From Pycnopodia helianthoides (Eukaryota > Echinodermata > Asteroidea > Forcipulatida > Asteriidae): a DNA stretch of 64,000 nt. The stretch lies in contig CM063245.1 of the NCBI GenBank assembly GCA_032158295.1, forward strand, positions 4,450,700-4,514,699, in the 5' to 3' direction. The translations under genes were made by a program, and so were the position numbers. The notes under the pieces are model-generated. The model had not been told where the DNA came from. It saw only the letters and a program-made list of their open reading frames with translations, and searched no databases. Positions 44,501 through 53,900 of the stretch are shown here, piece after piece (positions within the stretch are counted from its first letter, which is position 1; every line of letters begins with the position of its first letter).

Positions 44501-47327
44501 CTGTGCTGTATGGTTTATGGTAAGACTAGTCACTCTAGTCGCCCACCCGAACTTACGCAAGGATGCTGAGCAACTAACCCACAACATTGAACCAAAGTAC
44601 ATCAAATACTGCAATGATCCACCTACATTTGATAGAACCCAACCAACTTACCAGCGAATGCCTTCTCGGACCCAGTGAGGACGATACAGCCCACATCTTT
44701 ATCAGCTTCAAACGCATTGAGTGCATCCGATACCTCGTACATTAGAGCGTCACACAGAGCATTGAGGGCCTTGGGTCGGTTTAGCTGTATCAAACCGATG
44801 TTCTGGCCTTCTCCTTTCTTCTCTACGATGATGTTCTCATAATTAGCTACAATTGGGGATCGAAGAATGACATAAGGCAAAATAAATTTAGAAACATGTT
44901 TAGCGTCCTGCCTTTTTGAAAATGGCCGCCCGGCCCAATTTTAAAGACAACCGGCCGGGCTATTTTTTCAAGATGGTTGCCAGCTTTTTTCTGTGTGTTT
45001 TTCTATGTGCTATAGTAAAAAAAACGATTTTATGTATTTTAGAATTGATTTTTGTTAGAGATCAAAAAAATGTATCCTTTAACCCTCCTACTGTCAGTGA
45101 CTCTTGGCAACATTTTCCATTGAGTTGACCAACCATTTGAAACCATTCGACTGCCAAGGTTGTGTACGGTGGCACAACTGTGCACAGAACTAACTGTGTA
45201 CTGTGTACGTGCATTCCCTCATGGTATCATATTGCAGGCTGGCATAGTTTATCTATCATTCAAAACCACTTGAATGGTATTGAATTGTCAGACAGCAAGA
45301 GGGTTAAAGAAAAAAGAAAAGAAAAAAGGAGGCAACTTCTAAAAAAGAAGTGGGCAGGGATGCTGAACATGTTTTGTTTTTTATTTGACACAATGAATTT
45401 ACAGATGAAAGACGGGCAAAAATGCTGTATCCAACAAAGTGTTCACAGAGAGAAACTGGCACTTTGAATTAAAACAAAAAGGCAAAATCATGACAAATTA
45501 AGCCATTTTCAGGCTTATTTTTTATGATTCAACACTTCGTAATAATTCAAAGTGCCCGTTCCTCTGTCATACATTGTTCTGTAAGTTTTTGTTTTGTTTT
45601 GAGAAATGGCCGAATAAATAATAATAGTAATAATAACCATTCTGGACAGGTACAAATAACTTATAAGGATATAATTTGACCTAAATTAAGGAAGATAAAG
45701 TGGCAGTCAGATACGGCATTTTTTCCTACATGTCGGACATGTTGAGCAAAATCTTTAAAAATTTGCTTTGGCAAATTTTCTGCAGGATGCCACCACTCTA
45801 TCTCCAAACATTTTGTTGCAATAAAACACTGCCTAAATTGTTACCTATCAAGAAAAGAAGGGGTAACCGAAGATGTACAAAATCGTTTTAATGCACTCTC
45901 CACAATGAATTAGACAATGGTATTGGCAAGTTACAACTGGGGGAAAAAAGAAAGCTGTGGAGGTCTACTAGAATTCTACCTCTATGCACTCACAATGTCA
46001 GTGTCACTGTCACTGTCAGCAAGAAAACTGTTTTAATTATTTTTTACAAGAACTGAAGAACATCTAGTTGCGATAATCGTAACCCTCCATCCTCCCGACG
46101 GTCGGAGACCGGAGGGTTACGAGTCATGCAGTGCAAAAAAGTGGCGAAATAAAAATTTCGACTATTTTGGTCAGACTAGTCACCAGATTTACCAAATTTT
46201 TACCACTTTCAAAAAACATGACACACATTCTAAAAACATGGATGTGATCATCAATGTGTCATGAATCCATTCGTATTACTCAAAACATCATTGAGAAAAT
46301 ATTTTAAGAAAAAAAGACAAAAACTTACCAGAGACTGAGCGAAATTCTCATGAAGCGTAGACAATCTCAGGTCCGGTTTTCGAACCTCGCGATTCGTGAC
46401 CTAGCAACATCTCGACCAATCAGCGTAAGCGGACTCGTCGTTGTGCGCATTTTGTTGAGTTGCACAATCACAGGATAATTATGAGGAAAAATTTCCAGAT
46501 TGAGCGCGCATTCTGGAATGCTGTTCCTGCACTTAATCAGCGCAAACTGCAGATGGCGCAAATCCGTTAAATACATTAACTGCGTGCACGCACAGTCGCA
46601 ATCAGACGATCGCCACGCCTACATAACGGTCTGGTTTACGCTGATTGGTTGATTTAGGGGAAGTGCGGTCCATGGACATTTCGGTCAGTTTCTGGTAAGT
46701 TTTTGTTCGTTTTTTCTTCAAATAATTTTTCAACGATGTTTAGAGTGTTATGAATGGATTCATGACACACTGAAGATTAAATCCATGTTCTTAGAATGTG
46801 TGTCATGTTTTTTGAAAGTGGTAAAAATTTGGCAAATCTGGTGACTAGTCTGACCAAAATAGTCGAATTTTTTATTTCGCCACTTTTTTGCACTGCATGA
46901 CTCGTAACCCTCCGGTCTCCGACCGTCGGGAGGATGGAGGGTTACGATTATCGCAACTAAAGAACATCCTACTTTAACAGTTTAACTTTAGAGGGCAGAA
47001 AATCCTACGGGGGAATGTTGTGAGTGGGTACGAATAACCTGTTGCTATAAATGATATATGACACTGGCATTGCGTAATTATGAAGAATACAGTAAAAATC
47101 AGTAACTATAAACTAATCAGTTCGTGATACTGATTGTGTACACAGTGACACAGATCAGACATGCATGATCATCAATCAAGTTTACCTGCTGGCGTAACGC
47201 TGAAACAGCGAGCAAATGCAGACGTTTGAACACCTGTTGCAAACTTGGAGCAAAATGGTGACCTAGCCGATGCCCTCGCAGCGAAGGACTTGCTGAGGAC
47301 GGAAATACCCTTTTGAAAAGATGACAT
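35502..47327 (-). CDS. ECHS1: Enoyl-CoA hydratase, short chain, mitochondrial
   Basis: Hydrates 2-trans-enoyl-CoA to L-3-hydroxyacyl-CoA in mitochondrial beta-oxidation and valine catabolism. Seven coding exons with matching phases give 307 codons plus stop: 47327-47186, 44846-44652, 43655-43528, 39809-39710, 37880-37776, 35967-35780, 35567-35502. Seen: an Arg/Ser-rich N-terminal presequence, the crotonase fold motif AGADIKEM (oxyanion hole), [12 protein letters not shown] with the first catalytic Glu, [18 protein letters not shown] with the second, and the C-terminal [16 protein letters not shown]. Length is slightly above human ECHS1 (290), mainly in the presequence. No frame defects. Head-to-head with WDR45B. 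Introns are rich in foldback elements and SINEs. Confidence 0.97.
35780..35967 (-). CDS. ECHS1: ECHS1 exon 6
   Basis: Acceptor AAG just above 35967; donor GTAAGT at 35779. Phase 1 in, phase 0 out. Encodes [20 protein letters not shown], then [18 protein letters not shown] and FHSTFAT. Confidence 0.96.
36185..36560. repeat. Short interspersed repeat interrupted by family B foldback MITE (36237-36429)
   Basis: The flanks aggccttatacttcatggag...gttgcccc and agtcatggattgccttgatgcccc belong to one short repeat. The 193-bp element gggcccactttcatagagct to agctctatgaaattgggccc sits inside it, so family B inserted into the other repeat. Lies in ECHS1 intron 5. Confidence 0.75.
36590..36900. repeat. 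Two tRNA-Asn-like SINE copies, opposite orientation
   Basis: Minus head at about 36590-36662 (gaacaggatttaaacctgtgacctctgg) and plus head at about 36738-36850 (ggaggtcgcaggttccaa, or cagaggtcgcaggttcc in this copy). Lies in ECHS1 intron 5. Confidence 0.65.
37104..37267 (+). repeat. Direct repeat, copy 1 (partner 40186-40350)
   Basis: About 164 bp nearly identical to the partner 3.1 kb away: tatagctgaagtattgttgc through gtccgagaccaagactatgg to tttaaattgtacga. Lies in ECHS1 intron 5. Confidence 0.9.
37390..37625 (+). repeat. tRNA-Asn-like SINE, best-preserved head
   Basis: From 37529 the sequence reads gggctagacagctcagttgg, tagagcgccagtatgttaat, acggaggtcgcag. The D arm is intact and the 7-nt anticodon loop atgttaa gives GTT. 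The T arm is damaged and the acceptor stem does not pair well, so it is a SINE rather than a tRNA gene. Lies in ECHS1 intron 5. Confidence 0.7.
37776..37880 (-). CDS. ECHS1: ECHS1 exon 5
   Basis: Acceptor cattttacag, phase 1 in and out. Encodes [20 protein letters not shown] and [14 protein letters not shown]. Donor GTAGGA at 37775. Confidence 0.96.
39309..39427. repeat. Short foldback, family B relative
   Basis: ggtcccaatttcactcactg on the left and gcagtgccacgaaattcgca on the right are imperfect inverted ends. Lies in ECHS1 intron 4. Confidence 0.45.
39710..39809 (-). CDS. ECHS1: ECHS1 exon 4 (both catalytic glutamates)
   Basis: Phase 0 in, phase 1 out. [17 protein letters not shown] carries the first catalytic Glu (codon 39794-39792) and [12 protein letters not shown] the second (codon 39734-39732). 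Donor GTACGT at 39709. Confidence 0.97.
40186..40350 (+). repeat. Direct repeat, copy 2 (partner 37104-37267)
   Basis: See the partner. Differences are single bases (aaaggtccg versus aaaagtccg). Lies in ECHS1 intron 3. Confidence 0.9.
40364..40606. repeat. Divergent foldback element, family B relative
   Basis: The left part has atttcatagcgctgctaacc and the right agcagcgctatgaaattggg with ccc at 40604-40606; interior of cgcttac-type words. Lies in ECHS1 intron 3. Confidence 0.6.
40811..41154. repeat. MITE-like element, family A
   Basis: Ends ttaaaggtattgtacacttt and tagtgtacagggcctttaa; central ttatcgcgcgcgataa near 40979. Lies in ECHS1 intron 3. Confidence 0.85.
41265..41590. repeat. Degenerate tandem repeat (gacgacatcctgaaa-type)
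   Basis: Repeated gatgacgacatc, cgagataatttatct and ctgaaagtaggatg words, spaced irregularly at about 25-35 bp. Lies in ECHS1 intron 3. Confidence 0.6.
43140..43480 (-). repeat. tRNA-Leu-derived SINE, near full length
   Basis: On the minus strand: head with ggttcgaatcctggtcatga, body ccttgagcaagatgcttgac, and tail gcgctatataagaac (plus 43143-43157). Ends 48 bp above ECHS1 exon 3's donor. Confidence 0.75.
43528..43655 (-). CDS. ECHS1: ECHS1 exon 3 (oxyanion-hole segment)
   Basis: Phase 1 in, phase 0 out. Encodes [17 protein letters not shown], then [19 protein letters not shown]. The AGADIKEM Ala backbone contributes to the oxyanion hole in the crotonase family. Donor GTAAGT at 43527. Confidence 0.97.
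43800..44140. repeat. Fragments: gttctgaaaagaacc repeat, then short gene-flank repeat
   Basis: ggtagttctgaaaagaaccg near 43917 belongs to the gatcgaaac family. 43960-44140 carries caaggccatttttaatttgc and ggccatggcctccgtgtaat of the short interspersed family. Lies in ECHS1 intron 2. Confidence 0.5.
44380..44554. repeat. Palindromic element in ECHS1 intron 2
   Basis: The arms agttcgggtgggcgactaga (44380-44404 region) and tctagtcgcccacccgaact (44535-44554) are perfect inverses. The centre, about 44457-44490, is another near-perfect palindrome around agatcgaccatgctccagta. Confidence 0.85.
44652..44846 (-). CDS. ECHS1: ECHS1 exon 2
   Basis: The acceptor (caattgtag) precedes 44846; donor GTAAGT at 44651. 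Phase 1 in and out. Encodes [34 protein letters not shown] and [12 protein letters not shown]. Confidence 0.97.
46065..46960. mobile_element. Non-autonomous DNA transposon, 896 bp, 8-bp target duplication
   Basis: Two arms of about 275 bp (46065-about 46340 and about 46683-46960) are inverted copies: tagttgcgataatcgtaacc at the left and its complement at the right, with the interior word ttggtcagactagtcacc also mirrored. The direct 8-bp duplication AGAACATC occurs at 46057-46064 and 46961-46968. No transposase ORF. The 8-bp duplication fits hAT-like (or P-like) elements; the family is inferred. Lies in ECHS1 intron 1. Confidence 0.9.
47186..47327 (-). CDS. ECHS1: ECHS1 coding exon 1 (mitochondrial presequence)
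   Basis: ATG at 47327-47325 opens [20 protein letters not shown]..., rich in Ser, Arg and Lys and without acids, a typical mitochondrial targeting peptide, ending FSVTPA. The donor GTAAAC begins at 47185. Phase 1 out. A longer overlapping frame in the same stretch (from 47359) does not join exon 2 in frame and is a shadow. Confidence 0.9.
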
Positions 47328-47876
47328 TGTAGTAGTTTAAGACCAAGGTTCCGCAACAAAATTTTCGGGAAGTCTTATCTGCACTCCGAACCATACATGT
47401 GTCTGGGTTTAGGTTAACCAAAGGTCAACATTTGAGTTCTCTTTGCTTCTCGCGAGACTTTGATCGACAAGTTCGACGTGATACTTTAGGGTTTACCAAA
47501 AATAGAAGTTTGCAAACACACACTTTTATGTCTTTAAAATACCCCCAAAATTACGTTAAATTGAAAATTTTGTATTTTACAAATACTTTTTTGAAAGATT
47601 TAAATAAAATAAAATTAAGAACAATCTTTACAAGTTCTATCTATTATGGCGTTTACGAAGTAAGATTTATAACTTACCCATTTTACAAGTGAAATCGTCC
47701 AAAATGGCTAAGGGGGACGACCCCATTATTTTAGTAGGAAGCGAAGCATCCATTCATCTCACTACCGTGACTCACACTATAGAGGGCCCAATTGCATGAA
47801 AAGAGAACCTTCACTCATCACACACTGAAGAAAGTAGCTGTCAAGATCTGTCTTTTAGAAAACGTCTACATTTAAT
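47328..47876. promoter_or_regulatory. Bidirectional promoter between ECHS1 and WDR45B
   Basis: 549 bp between the two divergent start codons. Seen: a perfect TCTCGCGAGA palindrome at 47448-47457, a nuclear-receptor-type half site ccaaaggtca at 47418-47427, and an aaaatggc YY1-like word near 47701. No TATA box is placed convincingly. Known: the TCTCGCGAGA element is enriched in CpG-type bidirectional housekeeping promoters. Use of these sites here is inference. Confidence 0.7.
47448..47457. promoter_or_regulatory. TCTCGCGAGA promoter element
   Basis: Perfect 10-bp palindrome, 130 bp upstream of the ECHS1 ATG and 420 bp upstream of the WDR45B ATG. Confidence 0.65.
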
Positions 47877-47943
47877 ATGAACTTAGGGACAGAGAATCCT
47901 TTTGGTAACAAGTTATTGTATGCCGGTTTCAACCAGGATCATG
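47877..47943 (+). CDS. WDR45B: WDR45B exon 1
   Basis: ATG at 47877: [20 protein letters not shown], the conserved WIPI3 N-terminus. Donor GTAAGT at 47944. Phase 1 out. Confidence 0.93.
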
Positions 47944-50900
47944 GTAAGTGTTATTTAGAAATTAGATCATTTGATATGAATTATTATGACTATTTAATTT
48001 TTCGCCCAGTTTGACTGAGTCAGTAAGTTAGTGTGTACAAACTTGTAACTAGTTTAGGAAATAAGTATGGTCAGTAAAATGGCTGAAGATCAGACATAAT
48101 GGTCATTGATGACATATCTTTGACTTTAGTTTGTCATGCACAGACACTGACTGAGTCGCGATTAATCGTACCATCCATCCTCGTCATCTGCATTGCGACT
48201 GAGTGTTAGGATGGAGGGGTGTGATTATCGCAACTTTTTGGAGGAAGGAATAATGTTTGTCCTAGTTAAGTAAAAATGGCTCCATGAATACCAGTGTTGT
48301 AGCACTCATGCTCGGTTCTAGCCCCATGAATAGGGCCAATCCACTCTGTATCCTTGGCCCCAGCACCACTGCAGACCAAATCATTTGATTTTCACCAAAA
48401 AACATGTGATGTTTTTTAAAGAAATTTTAACAGTCCGGCTATCTGCAAGTACATAAGCATTCAATCGGTAAGTTTCACGATCTAGATCTTTGCAGATAAA
48501 AAAACATCATAGGGCGAAAGAATTGGTCTGCAGTGGTGCTGGGGCCAAGGATACGGAGTGGATTGGCCCTATTCATGGGGCTAGCTCGGTTCACGTTCTC
48601 GAGTACTTACTTGAGTGCTACTTACTCATATACTCCTACTTGTAATGTATTGTATGCGGCTAGCAAAGTACTCAATCATGTGTCAATGTACTTGAAGTCC
48701 ATTGACTGAGAAAGAACCTGTACTCGATACTCAACTGAAAATAAACTCGGAATCAATATTTTAAGTAGTGGTCAAAAAATGGTTGAATTTGCAGGAGGCC
48801 ACCCTAGTACTCAGCAGTACTTGATACTCAACTAAAAAGTACTTGACTACAAGTACAACCCTGATAAATACTTTGAACTCTGCTGTGTGTTAATAAAGTA
48901 CAGTTGTTTTCCTATATTGGATGGTTTTCTTCTAAGATTCAGATTTCCGAGTTAGGCCTTGCCTTGAACTCATCATAGTCATAAACAACAGTCGTTTCTG
49001 TCAACAATAATAATTATGAGCTGCAAAAAGCTAGTAACCATTAAAACTGCTCACAAAGTTGTAACTTGAAATTCCTTTTCGTTTGGAAGCCAACATCATA
49101 CATGAACAGATTTTCACAGTTGACCTAGTTTTAAATCGGTTTGAACCTAATTTCGGGACCGCCACACAAACAGCAATGTTCAGCACAAAAATACACACAG
49201 AAAATCAATGCACGATCCAGAAAAACAAAGAAAAGACTTGTCATATTAATAATAACGATGCTGCATTTTCTCGATCATGTCTATTAATTTTTGGAGCAAT
49301 AACAGTTTGAATCTCTGGTAATATTACAGGATGTTTTGCGTGTGGAATGGAAAAGGGTTTCAGGGTGTACAACACGGATCCATTGAAAGAGAAGGAAAGA
49401 CAAGGTTGGTAAAGTATAGACACTGCCCTCTATTGATATCTGTCTATCGTTGTACGCAGAGATTAGGTTAAGGAGTGCAGGCCTGTAATAACATGGAGGC
49501 CATGGCCTCTGTTGCCCTGGTCTTGACCTTGTTGCCTCTTCAAAAGTTTTCCCATAGACTTTAAGAATTTTCCACTGGAAGTGCCCTTTGCAAAATGGAA
49601 ATCGCCTTGCCCTCTAAAGATGAAATTCCAGGCCTGTAGTTAGCCTGTAGAAGGAGATCAATGTAATTTATCATAACTAATGTTGTCTAAAACGTTACGA
49701 AGCCTTTAATGAGTGAAATAAAATGCTTTAAATTAAATTCTGATAATATGCTGTCTATAAGTCACCATAGGAACACAGTTGTTGATATTGAGCAAGCCAG
49801 TACTAGAGCTGCTTCTCCTCACCCAGGAGTAAATGGGTACCTGCCAGAGTAGAGATCATTGATGTAAATGACTAGCAACCTGGGCGCCAATTTGATATTG
49901 ATATTGTTGTACACATTAATTAGTAATGTTATTATTATGACTCTTTTGAGTTGTGGTTGTTCTGAAAAGAACCTGTCGTGTAACGAGGCAACTTTTCCAT
50001 CGGTATTGCTTTCTCCTGAAGACAGGCAGAACATACTGATCGAAACGTCAAGTTCTTACCCCATTGGTTCTTTTCAGAACCACCACAATTTATACATGTT
50101 ATAAGAGCAATTCATATACATAGTATTACCGCAAACTTTACTAGAATGTTATCGACACTTTGCAATGTTTCAAAACCTTGTTCTTCATCTTGGCAGATTT
50201 TACGGATGGAGGTGTGGGACATGTGGAGATGCTGTTTCAGGTGCAATTACCTTGCATTGGTTGGAGGTGGGAAGACGCCCAACTACCCCCCAAACAAAGG
50301 TAAAGGGGGGGGACAACACGCTTAGAATCCCCATTGGACAATATAGAAAATAAGGTTGCTAAGTTTCTCCTAAAATCAATGACTCAGCTTTTATTTTTGG
50401 CGTGTGGTGGTCGAACAGTTAAGAGTACAGGACTCAAGCTCTGGTGTTTCTGATCAGCAGAGTGTGGGTTCGAGTCCCGGTTCGTGACACTAATGTCCTT
50501 GAATAAGATACTTTGCCATAATTCTGCTTTGGGCAATGAGCAGCAGGTCCCGTGTACTAGGATCGGTACAAATGTGGTGCACGTAAAAGAACCCAGAACA
50601 CTTATCGTGGAAGAGTATGGAGTTAGCCCCGGTGTTTCTGGTTTGCAAGCACCCTTGTTTACAGGATTCCTCAGGCTTGTGAGCTGCAGTCATTAAGTTC
50701 ATGATCAGCATAGTGGTTTCATCACATAAAATATACAATAACATAATTATGATTGGATTTGATTAGACTTGATTTGACTTGTTTTGATCTTGTGAGTTCG
50801 AAAAAGCGATGTTTTAAAACAGTGATTGGGTTTTTCACCATTTTTTGTGTGACTCGAATGAGCTTAAACTTTCACAGCTTTGTTATTTCATGCTGGATCA

Positions 50901-53900
50901 CATAAAGTGTGGATACTGGTATTTGACAATTACCAACGTTGGTCTGGTGCTTGATTAAAACAAGCAATGATTCCCGAAGTAGCAACGTTGTACTCGATAG
51001 TTTTCTTTACATCCTTGTTTGCACTTGGAACCGAACCAACCTGTAATTCTGACCCATGTACTGGTTATTCCTGACCTACCTTTTTAAAGTGAGGACGTAT
51101 CCGAATTGGCGGCTACGGTTATGGCTACAACTGTTGCTAAGGGTGTTGCTAAGGATGTCCTATACTTCAGCACATGATGATGTGGAAATCTAGCCGTAGT
51201 CGTAGCTGTAGCCGCCAATTTGGAAACAGCCTTGTACAACAATGTTTGGCATGGATCCAGGTAACAGGCTTACAGATCTCAGATCCTAGGCTTGGATGTC
51301 ATCATGCCAGAATAATCTATTATCTATTGTGTTCAGAAGCACTGTTTTTGATAAACATTTAGCTGCTGTTCTCTGGAACAGTCTTCCAATGAACACTTGG
51401 GCTTCTTCTTTTGTTGAAGCTTTTAAGGGCAATCTAAGAGCTATGCAGTTTGTTGTTTTACTGGTTTATGTAATATGTGGCGTGTCGTGGCCAAGCAGTC
51501 CAGGGCACTGGACTCAAGCTCTGGTGTTTCTGATCAGCAGAGTGTGGGTTTGAGTTCCCAGTCTTGACACTTGTGTCCTTAAGCAATGACACTTACCCAT
51601 TATTGCTTTGTCCTTTGAATGAGACGGAAAGCTGCTGGTCCCATGCGTTGTGTAATGCATTGAAAAGAACCCAGTACACTTTTGCTTTTTTTAAATTACT
51701 CCTTATCATTTTCAAAAGTTGTAAATGCACTAAAACACCCACAGTGTGTTGTAATTAGTGAGTAGTTATTGAAAATAAAAAAAAATTGCCTTTGGATAAA
51801 CTACCCGTTGTGAAATTATGCAAACACCACACAATTTCAAGGGGTATTTATGTGGATAATTTTATTCTACTTTAAAAATATTTTTCCAACTATATTTATT
51901 TCCTAACAAACACTTTTTATAGCCAAAAGCCAGGCCTTGAATTTCTTCTTTGAGAGGGCAAGGCCATTTTCATTTTGCAAAGGGCTCTTCCATTGGAAAA
52001 TTTAAAGTCTATGGGAAACTTTTAAAGGGGCACCAAGGCCAAGACCAGGGGAGGCCTCTGTGTAATTCCAGGCCTGCAAAGCGCCCAATCCAAAGGCAAT
52101 GTGCCCTTTAATGTTTACTCTCTTCTTGCAGTGATGATATGGGATGATGTCAAGAAGAAACCAGTGATAGAGCTGGAGTTTACTGGGGAGGTCCAAGCTG
52201 TTCGACTCAGACGAGACAGGATTGTCGTCGTCCTGGAAACCATGATCAAAGTCTACACCTTCACTCAAAACCCTCAACAGCTTCATGTATTTGAAACATG
52301 GACGAATCCCAAAGGTATGGACCGTAGAATCTTCCTGGCCATTCCCTGGTTCCTGGCCATTCCCTGGTTCTTAGCAATTCTCTGGTTCCTGGCCATTCCC
52401 TGGTTTCTTGCCATTCCCTGGTTCCTGGCCATTCCCTGGTTCCTGGCCATTCCCTGGTTCTTAGCAATTCTCTGGGTTCTGGCTATTCCCTGGTTCCCTG
52501 GCTATTCCCTGGTTCCTGGCCATTCCCTGGTTCCTGGCAATTCCCTGGTTTCTGACAGTTCCCTGGTTTCTGGCAATTCCCTGGTTTCTGACAGTTCCTT
52601 GGTTCCTGGCCATTCCCTGGTTCCTTGGCAATTCCCTGGTTCCTGGCTATTCCCTGGTTCCTGGCCATTCTCTGGTTCCTTGCCATTCCCTGGTTCCTAG
52701 CAGTTCACTGGTTCCTGGCCATTCCCCGATTCCGATGTTACATTGACCACCTAGACCAAATTTCATGGAGCTGCTTAAGCACAAAAAGTAGCTAAGCATA
52801 ACAAAATGATGCTTATCAGACTAAGATTACCAGCTACAATACCATGTCACCTTTACAAGCTATTACTGGTATCCTGCTAATTTTTGCCTAGTAAAAATCT
52901 TTCAAACAATATTTTCTGCTTTTAAAGCAGCTCTATAAATTTGGGCCAAGAGTTTTTTTCAAGTCCTCATTCCTGAGTGTGAGTGCCAAGTCGTTTGGAT
53001 CAAGGTTGAGTCACAAGAAACAACGGTTGAGTCCAAGTCACGAGTCACTTTAGATATTTAAAGGAAAAAAAAAAAATTAAGTAAGCCATAGTTGGAAGTT
53101 TAATATAAATCTCCTACTTCTTTTAGGTCTGTGTGTGCTGTGCCCAAACAGTAATAATTCCCTGCTAGCGTTCCCAGGTCGTCGTACTGGTCATGTTCAG
53201 GTCGTTGACCTCGCCAACACGAGAAGATTCCGATAGACATTGCAGCCCACGACAACGCCTTGAGTTGCTTAACGTTCAACCATCAAGGGACAAGGCTGGC
53301 CTCTGCCTCGGAAAAGGTAAAATTTTGTTTGTAATATCCTAGAACCATCAGAAATGTGTTCTGTAAACCAGAAAGAATCAAAATTAAAAGGTAAATGTGT
53401 CGAATGAACAGAGTTTACAAAATGTGGGGTAGGTCGGTCGGGTTGACGCAGGGGTGTCTTTCCTCGCTTCCACCTCTGGGACCCTGGTTCGAATCCCGCT
53501 TGGGGCACTAAGTGTATTGAGTTTTCAGTCACTACCTGAGTGCGTGGGTTTCCACTGGAATGTTTCCCTGGGGTTTTCCTCCCACATCTGAAACTGAAAC
53601 TTCCTTCTTTGTCTTCTCTCCATGGGGTTCTTGGCTAGTATAGTGAGTAAGTTTGCTTCACAACCAGAATTAATAAATTAAATGAAATGAAAGGTGACTG
53701 GAGCACCTATTAATTGTAAATTTTTTGTATGCACCTTCTGTCACATCTTTTCATTGTTAGTATTTTTTCTTTGATGTATTTTTCTATAATGTGAGGGCCC
53801 CCAAATGATCAGCTGTGATTATGGAAAAAAAATCTTGTTAGATTGTTCTCTTAATTTTATCTGATCAAGTAGAAAGCTCATGCAGGTTTTTGTAATTGAT

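Noticed and set aside
47117..47359. 80-codon minus-strand ORF over ECHS1 exon 1
   Set aside because: It is in a different frame from the presequence that joins exon 2. The ATG at 47327 gives matching phase and a typical mitochondrial leader.
47399..47692. 97-codon ORF in the bidirectional promoter
   Set aside because: No motif, lies in the ECHS1/WDR45B promoter interval and has no splice partner.
52483..52686. Minus-strand ORF of repeated NxQEPG-type units
   Set aside because: It is the antisense reading of the 18-bp minisatellite.
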